This document shows positions 17,878 to 26,276 of a stretch of 64,000 bases of DNA, piece after piece. Origin of the DNA: Brevibacterium oceani (GTDB lineage Bacteria; Actinomycetota; Actinomycetes; Actinomycetales; Brevibacteriaceae). The DNA is taken from positions 1 to 64,000 of the forward strand of contig NZ_JABKDE010000012.1 in the NCBI RefSeq assembly GCF_013623835.1, read 5' to 3'. The notes under the pieces were generated by a model. That model was given only the letters and a program-made list of their open reading frames with translations. It did not search any database and had not been told where the DNA came from. The first letter of the stretch is position 1, and each line of letters opens with the position of its first letter. The translations under genes were made by a program, and so were the position numbers.

Positions 17878-18975
17878 TCAGGACTCCGGCGGCGGTCCCA
17901 CCACCACGAGGTCGAGCTCCGCCTGGGCCTTCGCGAATCCTGCGGCCGGGAAGTGCGGCTCTCCGCCCTCGACGTGGACGTACTCGTCGGTGGGCTCGTT
18001 CATGTACTCGAAGAACGGCTCGAACACCGGGGGTGTGAGCAGGCCGAGCATGTGCGTGTTGTTCGCGGCCAGAGAGAAGCTGTGGATCGTTCCGGCCGGC
18101 GCATGGAGGAAATCTCCGGGAGCGAGGACCACCTCTTCGCCGTTGGCATGGAGCTTGACCCGACCGCCGAGGCAGAGGAAGTTCTCCGAATGCTCCCGGT
18201 GGAAGTGCAGCGGAATGTAGGGCGTCTTGGCGCCCCGCGTGTCCATGGCGAAGAACCTGCCTCCGGTGTTGCGGGCGCGCACCGGGTAGGCGTTCATCTG
18301 TTCGAAGGTCTCGAACCTGTCGCCGTGCCCGGCCGCGTTGACGAAGGGCACCTCACCCTCGGGCAGATGATTGCCAGGCCGCTTCGCTTCGGCGCCCCCG
18401 ACCGAGGATTCGCCCCCGACAAGAGATTCGCCGTTCGAGGGTCCGTTTCCGTCGTGGATCGTGACCCCGAACCCATCACTGAGCTCGCTGCGCAGCAGTT
18501 CGGAGACCGCCGAGGCGGGACGCCTGGAGAAGATGTGCGATCCCGTCGCTTCCCCGGCCTCGCTGGCCAAACGGTGCAGCCACTCCTCGGTGGAATAGAG
18601 GAAGAACGAGTTGAGCGTCGCCCCACCGGAGATTGAGAACCCGGTCCCGGCAGGGATCGATGCCGAATCCCCTCCGATGAGTCGGTGGACTCGACCGTCG
18701 AAGGTCAGAGTCACCTCGCCTTCGATGACGTGGACGAACGAGTGCCCCGGAACCGACAGAGCCGGAGTGGCCGACCCGCCGGGAAGGGCGATCCGGTACA
18801 GCGAGAACTCCCCACCGGTGTCCGCGTTCCTCGCCATCGTCGTCACGTGCCAGTCGCCGAGGTGGTGGCGCAGGCCTTCGCCCGAGGACAGTGCGAACGG
18901 GGCGAGTTCCCCGGGAAGTTCGTCACGCAGCAGAGCGGTCTTCTGGATGCTCTCCCAGTCGAATGCAGTGGTCAT
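17878..18975 (-). CDS. Bicupin dioxygenase, quercetin 2,3-dioxygenase-like
   Basis: This 365-residue protein is a two-cupin fold that resembles Bacillus quercetinase, including the segments LSSGEGLRHHLGD, APGDFLHAPAGTIHSFSL and MLGLLTPPVFEPFFEYM. The C-terminal cupin keeps the metal ligands: PLHFHREHSENFL supplies His, His and Glu, and TIHSF the last His. In the N-terminal cupin the HxH pair is replaced by ALSVPGHSF, so only one metal site seems intact. A Gly-rich linker (about residues 175-205) joins the two. The start has AAAGG upstream. It is the last gene of a five-gene catabolic operon; a gentisate-type ring-cleavage enzyme is a less likely alternative. Confidence 0.75.
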   Translation of the reverse strand: MTTAFDWESIQKTALLRDELPGELAPFALSSGEGLRHHLGDWHVTTMARNADTGGEFSLYRIALPGGSATPALSVPGHSFVHVIEGEVTLTFDGRVHRLIGGDSASIPAGTGFSISGGATLNSFFLYSTEEWLHRLASEAGEATGSHIFSRRPASAVSELLRSELSDGFGVTIHDGNGPSNGESLVGGESSVGGAEAKRPGNHLPEGEVPFVNAAGHGDRFETFEQMNAYPVRARNTGGRFFAMDTRGAKTPYIPLHFHREHSENFLCLGGRVKLHANGEEVVLAPGDFLHAPAGTIHSFSLAANNTHMLGLLTPPVFEPFFEYMNEPTDEYVHVEGGEPHFPAAGFAKAQAELDLVVVGPPPES

Positions 18976-19023
18976 TGTCGGCCTTTCATCAGTGGTGGAA
19001 CGTGGGTTCGGCGTGGTGCCCGA

Positions 19024-20016
19024 TCAGCGCTCGAGCCCGCCGAGGTGGTGGGTGAAGAAGTCACGGACGAGCGCGAAGGACGGGTGACGTCCTTCCGGGT
19101 CGAAGCTGCCGCGGTTGTCGGCGGCGAAGGGAGTCTCGGGTTCGGCTTCGAGGCGGCCGTTGTCGAGTCGGATGCCGGGACCGAGCTCGAGCACTTCTCC
19201 CGGGTTGAAGAACCCATGACCGAAACCTTCGATGAGGTAGAGCAGGGACTCTCCGCCACGTGCACTCAGATAGTCGTGAAGGATCCGCGACTGATCAGCG
19301 GGAACCGCGGTGTCCGCGGTCCCGTGGAGGATGAAGAAGGGCGGCGGGTCGCTGACGTCGAGGTGCACAGGGCTCGCCTCGCGAGCACGCTCACGCAGAC
19401 CCTCGTATGCGGAAGCAGTGGGAGGAAGTCCGCCGAGGAGGTCCTCCTCTGGCGTGGTCGCGCGTCGTTCGCCCGGTGTCGGCTCTGGCTCCTGTCCTGG
19501 TTCCTCCTGTCGTGGTGCGGGAGTGGGAAACCCGGGCAGCAACGCCGCGATATCTGCAGGACCGTAGCCGTCGACGACGCAGGCCACCTCGGTGCTCAGT
19601 TCCTCATCGTCGGCGGGAATCGTCTCGCCGGGCAACCTCGGTGTGTGCGCGCTCAGGGCCGTGAACGCCGCGATGTGCGACCCTGCCGAAGAGCCCCACA
19701 GGCCGATCGCTTCACAGTCGAGGCCGAATTCGCCGGCATGCCTGCGCAGCCAGCGGAGCGCCTGCCGCAGGTCGAGGACTTGAGCCGGATGTGGGTGTTC
19801 GGGGGCGAGCCGATAGTCGATGGAGACCATCGCGAAACCGGCCGCACAGAAGTGTCGGGAGAAGTCGGGACGGGCGGTGCGGTCCTGCAGTCGCCACCCG
19901 CCTCCGTGGACCCAGACGATGACCGGCCATCCGAACTCCGGTGGCAGGCCGGTGGGAACGTCGAGGTCGAGGAGCAGCTCGGGATGGCTCGGGTCGAATG
20001 CGATGGTGTGGGTCAT
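19024..20016 (-). CDS. Alpha/beta hydrolase (HSL/BD-FAE-type esterase)
   Basis: This 330-residue cytosolic hydrolase has the oxyanion motif VWVHGGGW near residue 35, the nucleophile elbow GLWGSSAGSH near 110, a charge-relay Asp region FILHGTADTAVP near 235, and the catalytic His in EGFGHGFF near 265. These fit carboxylesterases and arylformamidase-like enzymes. An acidic Pro-rich insert (about residues 165-190) lengthens the cap. Its ATG overlaps the stop of the FAD monooxygenase gene by 4 nt. In this operon it probably removes an acyl or ester group from the aromatic substrate or from a ring-cleavage product; the substrate is unknown. Confidence 0.82.
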   Translation of the reverse strand: MTHTIAFDPSHPELLLDLDVPTGLPPEFGWPVIVWVHGGGWRLQDRTARPDFSRHFCAAGFAMVSIDYRLAPEHPHPAQVLDLRQALRWLRRHAGEFGLDCEAIGLWGSSAGSHIAAFTALSAHTPRLPGETIPADDEELSTEVACVVDGYGPADIAALLPGFPTPAPRQEEPGQEPEPTPGERRATTPEEDLLGGLPPTASAYEGLRERAREASPVHLDVSDPPPFFILHGTADTAVPADQSRILHDYLSARGGESLLYLIEGFGHGFFNPGEVLELGPGIRLDNGRLEAEPETPFAADNRGSFDPEGRHPSFALVRDFFTHHLGGLER

Positions 20017-21812
20017 GTGGCCTCCCTCTGATGGTTCGCGTCTCGCGGGGCCGAGTCGTCCGAGCGTTCGCTCGATCGGTCTCCTGCCGGCGCAGCCCCG
20101 ACCGCCGTCAGCAGCGCCGCTGCAAGGACTGCGTCCGGTGAAGCGTCGTCGGTGCCAGCACCGTCGGCAGCCACGTCGTAGCTCTCGGCAGCTGCCGACG
20201 CAGTGGCCGCGATGTGGAGGTCCGGCCGCACGAGCACGAGTTCGGCACCCCAGTGCTCACGCGCTGCCTCGGCATCGGTTCCCGACAATCGGATGACTCG
20301 AAGTGGGATCGAGTGCTCTCTGGCCGTGCGCTCAAGTGCTTCGGTAGCGAGGTATGTGGAAGCGTCGTCGGTGACGAACACGGTGAAGCCGCGCGCATCG
20401 GGGTACACGCTCGTTCCGCTGGAGAGGCGAAAATGCGGAAGCAGACAGCCGGGCAGAGCCTGGGGCCGGTATTCGACGGCATCGACGAAGGGGACCGGAC
20501 CAGGAGCGACGCGGGAGGTCCCGGCGTACTCGTATCCGAGCACGAGCCCTTCGGAGTGGAATTCACTGGCTTTAACCGCCAAAGCTTCACGGACCCTCGT
20601 TCGCACCTCATCGCCCTCGGCACCGACCTCGTCGAGCATCGGGTCGACGAAGTCATAGGCAAGGGCTTTGCCGTTCGCCGCAGCGTCGGCGATCATCCGG
20701 GCCGCCACGGGACGCCTTTCTTCCTCATAGCTGTCGAGGAGACCCTCCTCCGCCCACCCGTCGTGGACGGCGATGAGCTTCCATGCGAGGTTCTCCGCAT
20801 CGGAGATGCAGGTATTGAATCCGTGTCCGCCCCATGGCGGATTGAGATGCGCCGCATCTCCGACGAGGAAGACGCGACCGTTGCTCTCTCGGCCTCCGTA
20901 GGAATCGGCGAGCAGCATCCGCGCGGTCCACGAATCGGTCGCGAGAACCTCGATGTCGACGTCGGGGCCGACGCCTGCCATCGTCCGGATCGTTGCGGCC
21001 ACCTCGGCGGGGTCGTCGATCGGTTCACAGCCCTGGAGGATGGCCCACCATGTGCCGTCGCGGTCAAGTTCGCCGATCATCCCCGAGGTGGACTCGTTGA
21101 TGATCCACCACTGCACGGCCGGGTCGATGCTCACGTGGTCGCGCAGCCTCGCCGAGGTGAAGACGACGTTGAAGTTCGGGCGCGGGGCGCTCGTTCCCTG
21201 AAAGGCGATGCCGAGGGATTTGCGCACTCGCGATGTCCCACCGTCGGCCCCGATGATCCACTTCGCCTCCAGTTCGACTGTGCCGTTGTCCGCATCGTCG
21301 GCCGGGGCAACGCTGAGGGTCGCGGTCGACGGGGTCATAGCCGACGGGTTCGCACCCGACGCTCGCACTCCGGTGATGTAAGTGATGTGGTCGCTGCGTG
21401 CGGCCGCCTCCCGCAGCACCTGCTCGACCTGAGGTTGGGGAATCTGCTGACCGCATTCCGGGGAGAGATCGTAGTCTCCGTCGATGAGTTGGAACGCCTG
21501 GTGGAAGCGTCTGAGCTCGTGGCCCCTCAGGCTCGTGCAGAAGATGACGTCTTGGGAGTAGGAGACAGGCAGAGCGGCCGTCTCACGGACTCGTTCAGCC
21601 AGTCCGATGCCGGCCAGCAGCGACATGGTTCGCGCATTCGTGGTCTTGGCACGCGGTCGGAGCCGGTCGATCTCGACTCGCGGTTCGAGGACGACCGAGT
21701 CGATGCCGGCGGCTGCCAGGCGCAGGGCCAGATAGGTTCCGCTCGGGCCGCCGCCGGCGATGGCGACGGTCGTGCGGGTAGGAACCCGGTCGAGTCCGTG
21801 GACGATGGTCAC
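20013..21812 (-). CDS. FAD-dependent aromatic monooxygenase (PheA/TfdB family)
   Basis: This 599-residue flavoprotein has the dinucleotide-binding GGGPSGTYLALRLAA at about residue 20, a DG-type motif WIIGADGGTSRVRKSLG near 185, and the second FAD motif GDAAHLNPPWGGHGFN near 315. A C-terminal thioredoxin-like domain (about 450-560) is typical of the phenol 2-monooxygenase and 2,4-dichlorophenol hydroxylase subgroup. Such enzymes hydroxylate aromatic rings with NAD(P)H and oxygen. The start is a GTG that overlaps the stop of the MFS gene by 4 nt. It is most likely the first oxidative step of the pathway encoded here. Confidence 0.87.
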   Translation of the reverse strand: MTIVHGLDRVPTRTTVAIAGGGPSGTYLALRLAAAGIDSVVLEPRVEIDRLRPRAKTTNARTMSLLAGIGLAERVRETAALPVSYSQDVIFCTSLRGHELRRFHQAFQLIDGDYDLSPECGQQIPQPQVEQVLREAAARSDHITYITGVRASGANPSAMTPSTATLSVAPADDADNGTVELEAKWIIGADGGTSRVRKSLGIAFQGTSAPRPNFNVVFTSARLRDHVSIDPAVQWWIINESTSGMIGELDRDGTWWAILQGCEPIDDPAEVAATIRTMAGVGPDVDIEVLATDSWTARMLLADSYGGRESNGRVFLVGDAAHLNPPWGGHGFNTCISDAENLAWKLIAVHDGWAEEGLLDSYEEERRPVAARMIADAAANGKALAYDFVDPMLDEVGAEGDEVRTRVREALAVKASEFHSEGLVLGYEYAGTSRVAPGPVPFVDAVEYRPQALPGCLLPHFRLSSGTSVYPDARGFTVFVTDDASTYLATEALERTAREHSIPLRVIRLSGTDAEAAREHWGAELVLVRPDLHIAATASAAAESYDVAADGAGTDDASPDAVLAAALLTAVGAAPAGDRSSERSDDSAPRDANHQREAT

Positions 21813-23056
21813 GCAGAGACTCCTTCAGCAGGCGTGGACGTGGTGGCGAGTGCGGTTCTGTCACGCAGCGGCATGGCGATGGCCGCGACCACGCCGAGCA
21901 CGGCGGGGATTGCGAACCACAGGGCCGCGGCTCCCGGTGAACCGCCGACGGTGGCGGCGACTGCACCGTAGGTGGGCCCGGCGATGGCGCCGAGACGGCC
22001 GGCGGCAAGCGCCCAGCCGAGCCCTGTGGCGCGGACCTCGGGCGGATAGTACTGGGCGATGTGATCGTTGATCATGTTCTGAGTCCCCATTCCTCCGACA
22101 CCGGCGAAGAAGATCGCGGCGAAGAGCAGGAGATGGCTCTGGGTCATCGACACTGCCAACAGCGATAGTGCCGCGATCGAGAAACCGAGGATGACCATGT
22201 ACTTCGGTGCCGACTGCTGTGCGATCCATGCGATGACCACGGTACCGATGATGCAGCCCAGCGAGTAGATCGACAGGAACGCGATGGAGGACTGTGCGGC
22301 GAATCCGGCACCCTGCATGATGACGGGCAGCCAGGTCGTGATCCCGAACATTGTGAGCATACTGATTGCGCACACGATCCAGAACAGCAGCGTCGGGACG
22401 AGCTGACGTGCGGTGAACAGTCGCGAGACCCCCGAAGCGCGGACACGACCTGCTGTGACGGGAGCGGCCTTGGCCGCGAGGAAGACCTCGGATTCGGGTA
22501 GCCACCGCCACACGGCGAGCAGCAGGATAAGTGAGAGCCCGCCGAGAGCGTAGACCGGACGCACGCCATGGTCGACGACGAGGGCGGTGGCCGTCAGCGC
22601 TCCCACGAGCGAGCCTACCGGCGGCCCGGTGAGCACTGCTCCGACGGCGAGGGAGACCTTACCCTTGGGCGCGGACTCGTTTGCGATTGCCACGGCGGTG
22701 GGCAGGACTCCGCCGACCCCGATGCACGTGATGAACCGGAAGATTGCGAAGACCGTGAAGTTCGGGGCGAGGGCGCACAGGATCATGCCGGCGCTGAAGA
22801 TGCCGAGCGAGGTCATCAGCAGCCGTCGCCGGCCGAGCCTGTCGGTCAGTGTTCCGGCAGCAAGGGAGCCGAGCAGCATACCGATGAGGGCGATGCTCCC
22901 GACGGTGCCGGCGAGACTCTTGGTCACGCCCCAGTCGGGATTGCCGAGGAAACCGGGCAGGGTGGCGCCGTAGACGTAGAGGTCGTATCCATCGCAGAGG
23001 AGAGCGATCCAACAGATGAGGAGTATCGCCCAGGTGGGGGTTCGCAGCTGTGTCAT
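21809..23056 (-). CDS. MFS transporter, aromatic acid:H+ symporter type
   Basis: This 415-residue transporter has 12 predicted membrane helices, the N-terminal helix-1 motif LLCDGYDLYVYGATLPGFL near residue 20 and the loop motif GTLTDRLGRRRLL near 70. The D-G-Y/F-D signature is characteristic of the AAHS family (PcaK, BenK and relatives), which imports benzoates and hydroxybenzoates. It overlaps the monooxygenase gene by 4 nt and lies 57 nt after the FAH gene. The context suggests uptake of the compound that the monooxygenase then attacks. Confidence 0.88.
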   Translation of the reverse strand: MTQLRTPTWAILLICWIALLCDGYDLYVYGATLPGFLGNPDWGVTKSLAGTVGSIALIGMLLGSLAAGTLTDRLGRRRLLMTSLGIFSAGMILCALAPNFTVFAIFRFITCIGVGGVLPTAVAIANESAPKGKVSLAVGAVLTGPPVGSLVGALTATALVVDHGVRPVYALGGLSLILLLAVWRWLPESEVFLAAKAAPVTAGRVRASGVSRLFTARQLVPTLLFWIVCAISMLTMFGITTWLPVIMQGAGFAAQSSIAFLSIYSLGCIIGTVVIAWIAQQSAPKYMVILGFSIAALSLLAVSMTQSHLLLFAAIFFAGVGGMGTQNMINDHIAQYYPPEVRATGLGWALAAGRLGAIAGPTYGAVAATVGGSPGAAALWFAIPAVLGVVAAIAMPLRDRTALATTSTPAEGVSA

Positions 23057-23113
23057 TGATCTTCGCCTTTGAAGTAGTGGACTCGGACAGGATGGGTGGA
23101 GAATGCCGCGGGC

Positions 23114-23968
23114 TCAGTTCGAGCGCGCGATGATGCGGTTGCGCAGGATGCCGAGCTTGTCGACCTCGACTTCGACGGTGTCGCCGGGGTGGAGGAGCCA
23201 TTCCGGTTCTCGTGTGTAACCGACGCCGTCGGGTGTGCCCGTGGCCAGGAGGTCGCCGGGCCGAAGAGTGAAGGTGCGCGAGATGAGCGACAGCGTCGAA
23301 GCCGGAGAGTAGACGATATCGGAGGTGTTGCCGTCTTGGACGGTCTCGCCGTTGACTCGGGTTTGAACGCGCAGTCCATCGGCGAGGCTGCCGACTTCGG
23401 AGGCAGGCACAATCGGGCCGAGTGGCCCCGAGTTGTCACCGTTCTTCCCGAGGATCCACTGGGAGGTGAGCTTCTGCGCGATCCGCGAGGTGAGGTCGTT
23501 GAATGTCGAGTAGCCGACGATCGCAGCCTGCGCTTCGTCCTCATCGGCGTCAGCGAGGGTGGCGCCGACGTACGCGACGATCTCACCTTCCCAGTCGAGG
23601 CCGCGCTCATTGGCGGGCACCGGGATTTCAGCACCGTCGACGCTGAGGCTGCGGGTCCAGCGTGCGAACAGCGTCGGATGCTCCGGGAAAGCTTCTTCCT
23701 TGAAGCTGCCCTCGGCGTGGTGGGCGCGATAATTCAGCCCGATGCAGATGACTCGGGCCTCGGGCAGCACCGGGGGCACGACACGGTACTCGGCGATGAC
23801 GACGACCTCACCGGCTCCTCCGCGCTCGGCCTCACCTGTCGCCGCGATGTGCGCATCGGCATCGGACCAGAACTCCCGGAGTTCCCCGATCACACGCGCC
23901 TCGGTCGCAGACACTCGGTCGGCCACGTAGGTGGTGTGGTCGGGAGCTTCCAGTCCGATGAGCTTCAT
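23114..23968 (-). CDS. Fumarylacetoacetate hydrolase (FAH) family protein
   Basis: This 284-residue protein has the FAH fold: an N-terminal cap of about 70 residues, then ICIGLNYRAHHAE, DWEGEIVAYVG with a metal-binding Glu, and YSTFNDLTSR. FAH-family enzymes cleave C-C bonds in ring-cleavage products such as fumarylpyruvate or 4-oxalocrotonate derivatives. The start at 23968 has GAGGAG 7 nt upstream; the open frame beyond it overlaps the regulatory region and is not used. It is the first gene of the leftward operon and is divergent from the GntR regulator. Its position supports release of the last catabolic intermediates into central metabolism. Confidence 0.86.
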   Translation of the reverse strand: MKLIGLEAPDHTTYVADRVSATEARVIGELREFWSDADAHIAATGEAERGGAGEVVVIAEYRVVPPVLPEARVICIGLNYRAHHAEGSFKEEAFPEHPTLFARWTRSLSVDGAEIPVPANERGLDWEGEIVAYVGATLADADEDEAQAAIVGYSTFNDLTSRIAQKLTSQWILGKNGDNSGPLGPIVPASEVGSLADGLRVQTRVNGETVQDGNTSDIVYSPASTLSLISRTFTLRPGDLLATGTPDGVGYTREPEWLLHPGDTVEVEVDKLGILRNRIIARSN

Positions 23969-23995
23969 TGCATCTCCTCGCAGGGTAAAGAGCTT

Positions 23996-24011
23996 AAACA
24001 TATGTATGTTT
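23996..24011. promoter_or_regulatory. Perfect palindrome, putative GntR operator
   Basis: AAACATA (23996-24002) and TATGTTT (24005-24011) are perfect 7-bp arms around TG. The site lies between the divergent FAH operon and GntR/FCD gene. It is immediately upstream of TATGGT (24014-24019), a likely -10 box of the regulator gene. Its size and position are typical of FadR/FCD-type operators. Confidence 0.6.
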
Positions 24012-24030
24012 TGTATGGTTAAATAGAAAT

Positions 24031-24762
24031 ATGGCACAGATCACCGACGATGTCCAGAACTCCGCCGAGGCTCTCCTCCCCCGATCGGGCACCCGTTCCC
24101 GTCCGCTGTCGCGCGGGGAGCACCTGGCCGAATCGATCCGCGACGCCATCCGTGAACGGGAACTGGGCGCCGGCGACTTCTTCGGCACACTCGAGACCAT
24201 TCGCGAAGAGACCGGGCTGGCACGGACCACCGTGAGCGAGGCGGTCAAGCTCCTCCGCGATCGCGGAGTCCTCGTCGTCAGACCAGGTCGAGGCGGAGGT
24301 CTCTTCGTGGCGAAGACAACCCCGATCGTGCGCCTTCGACATACACTCATGCGCGTCGAGGGCGATCCGGCCTCGGCCGCGGACGCGATCGAACTGCGCG
24401 AGTCGCTCGAGGAGCTCATCGCAGTGAAGGCGGCCGTTCACCGGTCAGCTGCCGATTGCCGGGAGCTCGAGGCTGTCCTCAGCGAGATGCGTGCAGCACA
24501 GACCTGGGATGACTTCATGCAGTGCAACTGGAAACTTCACGCGGCCATCGCGGCGATCTGCCCGAACTCGATGGCCCGCCCGGTCTACGAAAGCACCCTG
24601 GGATTCCTCTCAAGTGCTCACGCCGAGCAGGACGGCGAAGTCGACGCGAGCTATTGGGGCACCCGACTGCAGGTGCACGAGGACCTCGTCGCCGCCATCA
24701 CCGCCGGTGACCTCGAGGCAGTGCGCGCAGCCGTCGCCGACCACGCTTCCTCACGCAGCTGA
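24031..24762 (+). CDS. GntR family regulator, FCD (FadR) subfamily
   Basis: This 243-residue regulator has an N-terminal winged helix-turn-helix (about residues 28-95, with TIREETGLARTTVSEAVKLL as the recognition region). An all-helical FCD ligand-binding domain follows (about 105-240, with ELRESLEELIAVKAA). FCD domains usually bind carboxylate ligands through a metal site. There is no Shine-Dalgarno and a -10-like TATGGT ends 11 nt before the ATG, so the message is nearly leaderless. It faces the FAH-led operon across a perfect palindrome and is followed 20 nt later by the DUF3500 gene, so it probably represses both transcripts until the pathway substrate is present. Confidence 0.88.
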   Translation: MAQITDDVQNSAEALLPRSGTRSRPLSRGEHLAESIRDAIRERELGAGDFFGTLETIREETGLARTTVSEAVKLLRDRGVLVVRPGRGGGLFVAKTTPIVRLRHTLMRVEGDPASAADAIELRESLEELIAVKAAVHRSAADCRELEAVLSEMRAAQTWDDFMQCNWKLHAAIAAICPNSMARPVYESTLGFLSSAHAEQDGEVDASYWGTRLQVHEDLVAAITAGDLEAVRAAVADHASSRS

Positions 24763-24782
24763 GTGTCGAAGGAGAGACGCAG

Positions 24783-26039
24783 ATGACCGATGAGAACCCC
24801 ACCGCGTTCCGACAGTTCATGTACCCACCGGGCCACCCGCGCATCGACGACCTCAAAGGACTCGATGCCTACGACTACCGTGAGGTCGCGAAGACCCCGG
24901 GCACGTTCACCGGAGGTCTGATCGCTGGTTGGGAACCGCTTTACCTCAACGAATTCACCGGAGTCACGGCCGACGGACAGATCATCGATGGGCTCTACCC
25001 CTTGGCTCCGGCAGAGCCGGGCGAGGAAGCGCCTGTCGCGGACATGCGCAAGGCGGCCGAAGCATTGTTCGCGGCCTGCTCAGCCGATGAGGAGGAGAAG
25101 CTGCGCTATCCGGTCGACGCGGTCGAATGGCAGACCTGGGCCAATCCCGAGTTCATGCAGTTCGACACCGGCCTTCGGCTCGAGTTCGTTTCGGAACAGG
25201 TACAGCAGGCCGCACTCGACCTCGTTCGAGCCAGCCTGAGCGACGAAGGGTTCGAACTCACCCATGCGATGATGCTCATCAACGGATTCCTCGGTGAGGT
25301 CGTGGGACTGGAGACCATCCTCGGCGAGTTCTCGTACAACTTCGCCGTCTACGGCACTCCGGATCTCACGGCTCCCTGGGGATGGCAGCTCTACGGTCAT
25401 CATTGTGCGGTCAACTGCCTCGTCGTCGAGGGGCGAATGACCGTCTCACCCGTCTTCCACGGGGCCGAGCCGAACGAGATCGACGCGGGACCGCACGCGG
25501 GTCTGCGTTCGTTCGACGATCGTGTCGACGCCGGCACCGACCTCATGGCTCTGTTGAGTGATAGTCAGCGCGCCGAGGCAGTCATATACGAGCAGATCGT
25601 CGATCCGGCGATGCCCGAGGGCCGCATTCATCCGGGTGACGAGCGCCATCTTGCCGGAGCGTTCCAGGACAACCGGGTCATCCCCTATGAGGGGGTACGG
25701 GTGGACACACTGGATGTGCGGGCGCAGGAGGCCGTCATCGACCTCGTCGCGACCTTCCTCAACATCCTGCCCGAGGGGCCGCGGCGCGCGAAGGTGCGCG
25801 AAGTCAGGGAACACCTGGACGAGTCGTACTTCAGTTGGATCGGCGGGACCGAGCCGGGAGATGTGTTCTACTACCGATTCCAGTCGCCGGTGCTCATCGT
25901 CGAACTCGACCACCACTGCGGAGTGTTCCTCGACTACGACGTCCCCCAACGTTTCCATGTGCATACGCTCATGCGGGTACCCAACGGCAACGACTACGGC
26001 CGCGCCTGGGTCCGTCAGTGGCAGCGCCGAAGGATCTGA
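24783..26039 (+). CDS. DUF3500 domain protein
   Basis: This 418-residue protein matches the DUF3500 pattern, including WGWQLYGHHCAVNCLVVEGR near residue 200, SPVFHGAEPNEI, and the C-terminal SWIGGTEPGDVFYYRFQSPV. These segments contain several conserved His and Tyr residues, but the family has no established biochemical activity. No signal peptide is visible. GGAGAG precedes the start, and the gene begins 20 nt after the GntR/FCD gene, so the two are probably cotranscribed. A catalytic or accessory role in the neighbouring aromatic pathway is inferred from context alone. Confidence 0.8.
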   Translation: MTDENPTAFRQFMYPPGHPRIDDLKGLDAYDYREVAKTPGTFTGGLIAGWEPLYLNEFTGVTADGQIIDGLYPLAPAEPGEEAPVADMRKAAEALFAACSADEEEKLRYPVDAVEWQTWANPEFMQFDTGLRLEFVSEQVQQAALDLVRASLSDEGFELTHAMMLINGFLGEVVGLETILGEFSYNFAVYGTPDLTAPWGWQLYGHHCAVNCLVVEGRMTVSPVFHGAEPNEIDAGPHAGLRSFDDRVDAGTDLMALLSDSQRAEAVIYEQIVDPAMPEGRIHPGDERHLAGAFQDNRVIPYEGVRVDTLDVRAQEAVIDLVATFLNILPEGPRRAKVREVREHLDESYFSWIGGTEPGDVFYYRFQSPVLIVELDHHCGVFLDYDVPQRFHVHTLMRVPNGNDYGRAWVRQWQRRRI

Positions 26040-26260
26040 GACTGGGTCGGGCATACGAAGGCCAGCTCGACCGAACAGCACTACCACCGGGCCGCCCACC
26101 ATCGCAGTCGGAACCCAGAGACCGTAAATCCGACTCAACTGATCGTGGACTGCTGCGTCCCACTCACTTCACACGGTCCAAGGAGCCTGCGTAGGCGATG
26201 AAGAAGCACCATGACACCTGGTCTGATCCGCAGATCCATCACCTCCATGCTGAGTGACAG
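26040..26260. other. Convergent intergenic region
   Basis: This 221-nt gap lies between the DUF3500 gene and the leftward IclR gene. No coding frame with family resemblance is seen. Confidence 0.4.
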
Positions 26261-26276
26261 CGTCACACGGGTGACG
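26261..26276. terminator. Short GC hairpin at the end of the IclR gene
   Basis: CGTCAC and GTGACG pair around ACGG, overlapping the IclR stop codon. A further GTGAC copy just upstream (26254-26258) could compete in pairing. No T-run follows, so termination is only a possibility. Confidence 0.3.

Noticed and set aside
20214-21971. 585-codon open frame antisense to the FAD monooxygenase
   Set aside because: It is a mirror of a conserved coding region; no motif or ribosome site.
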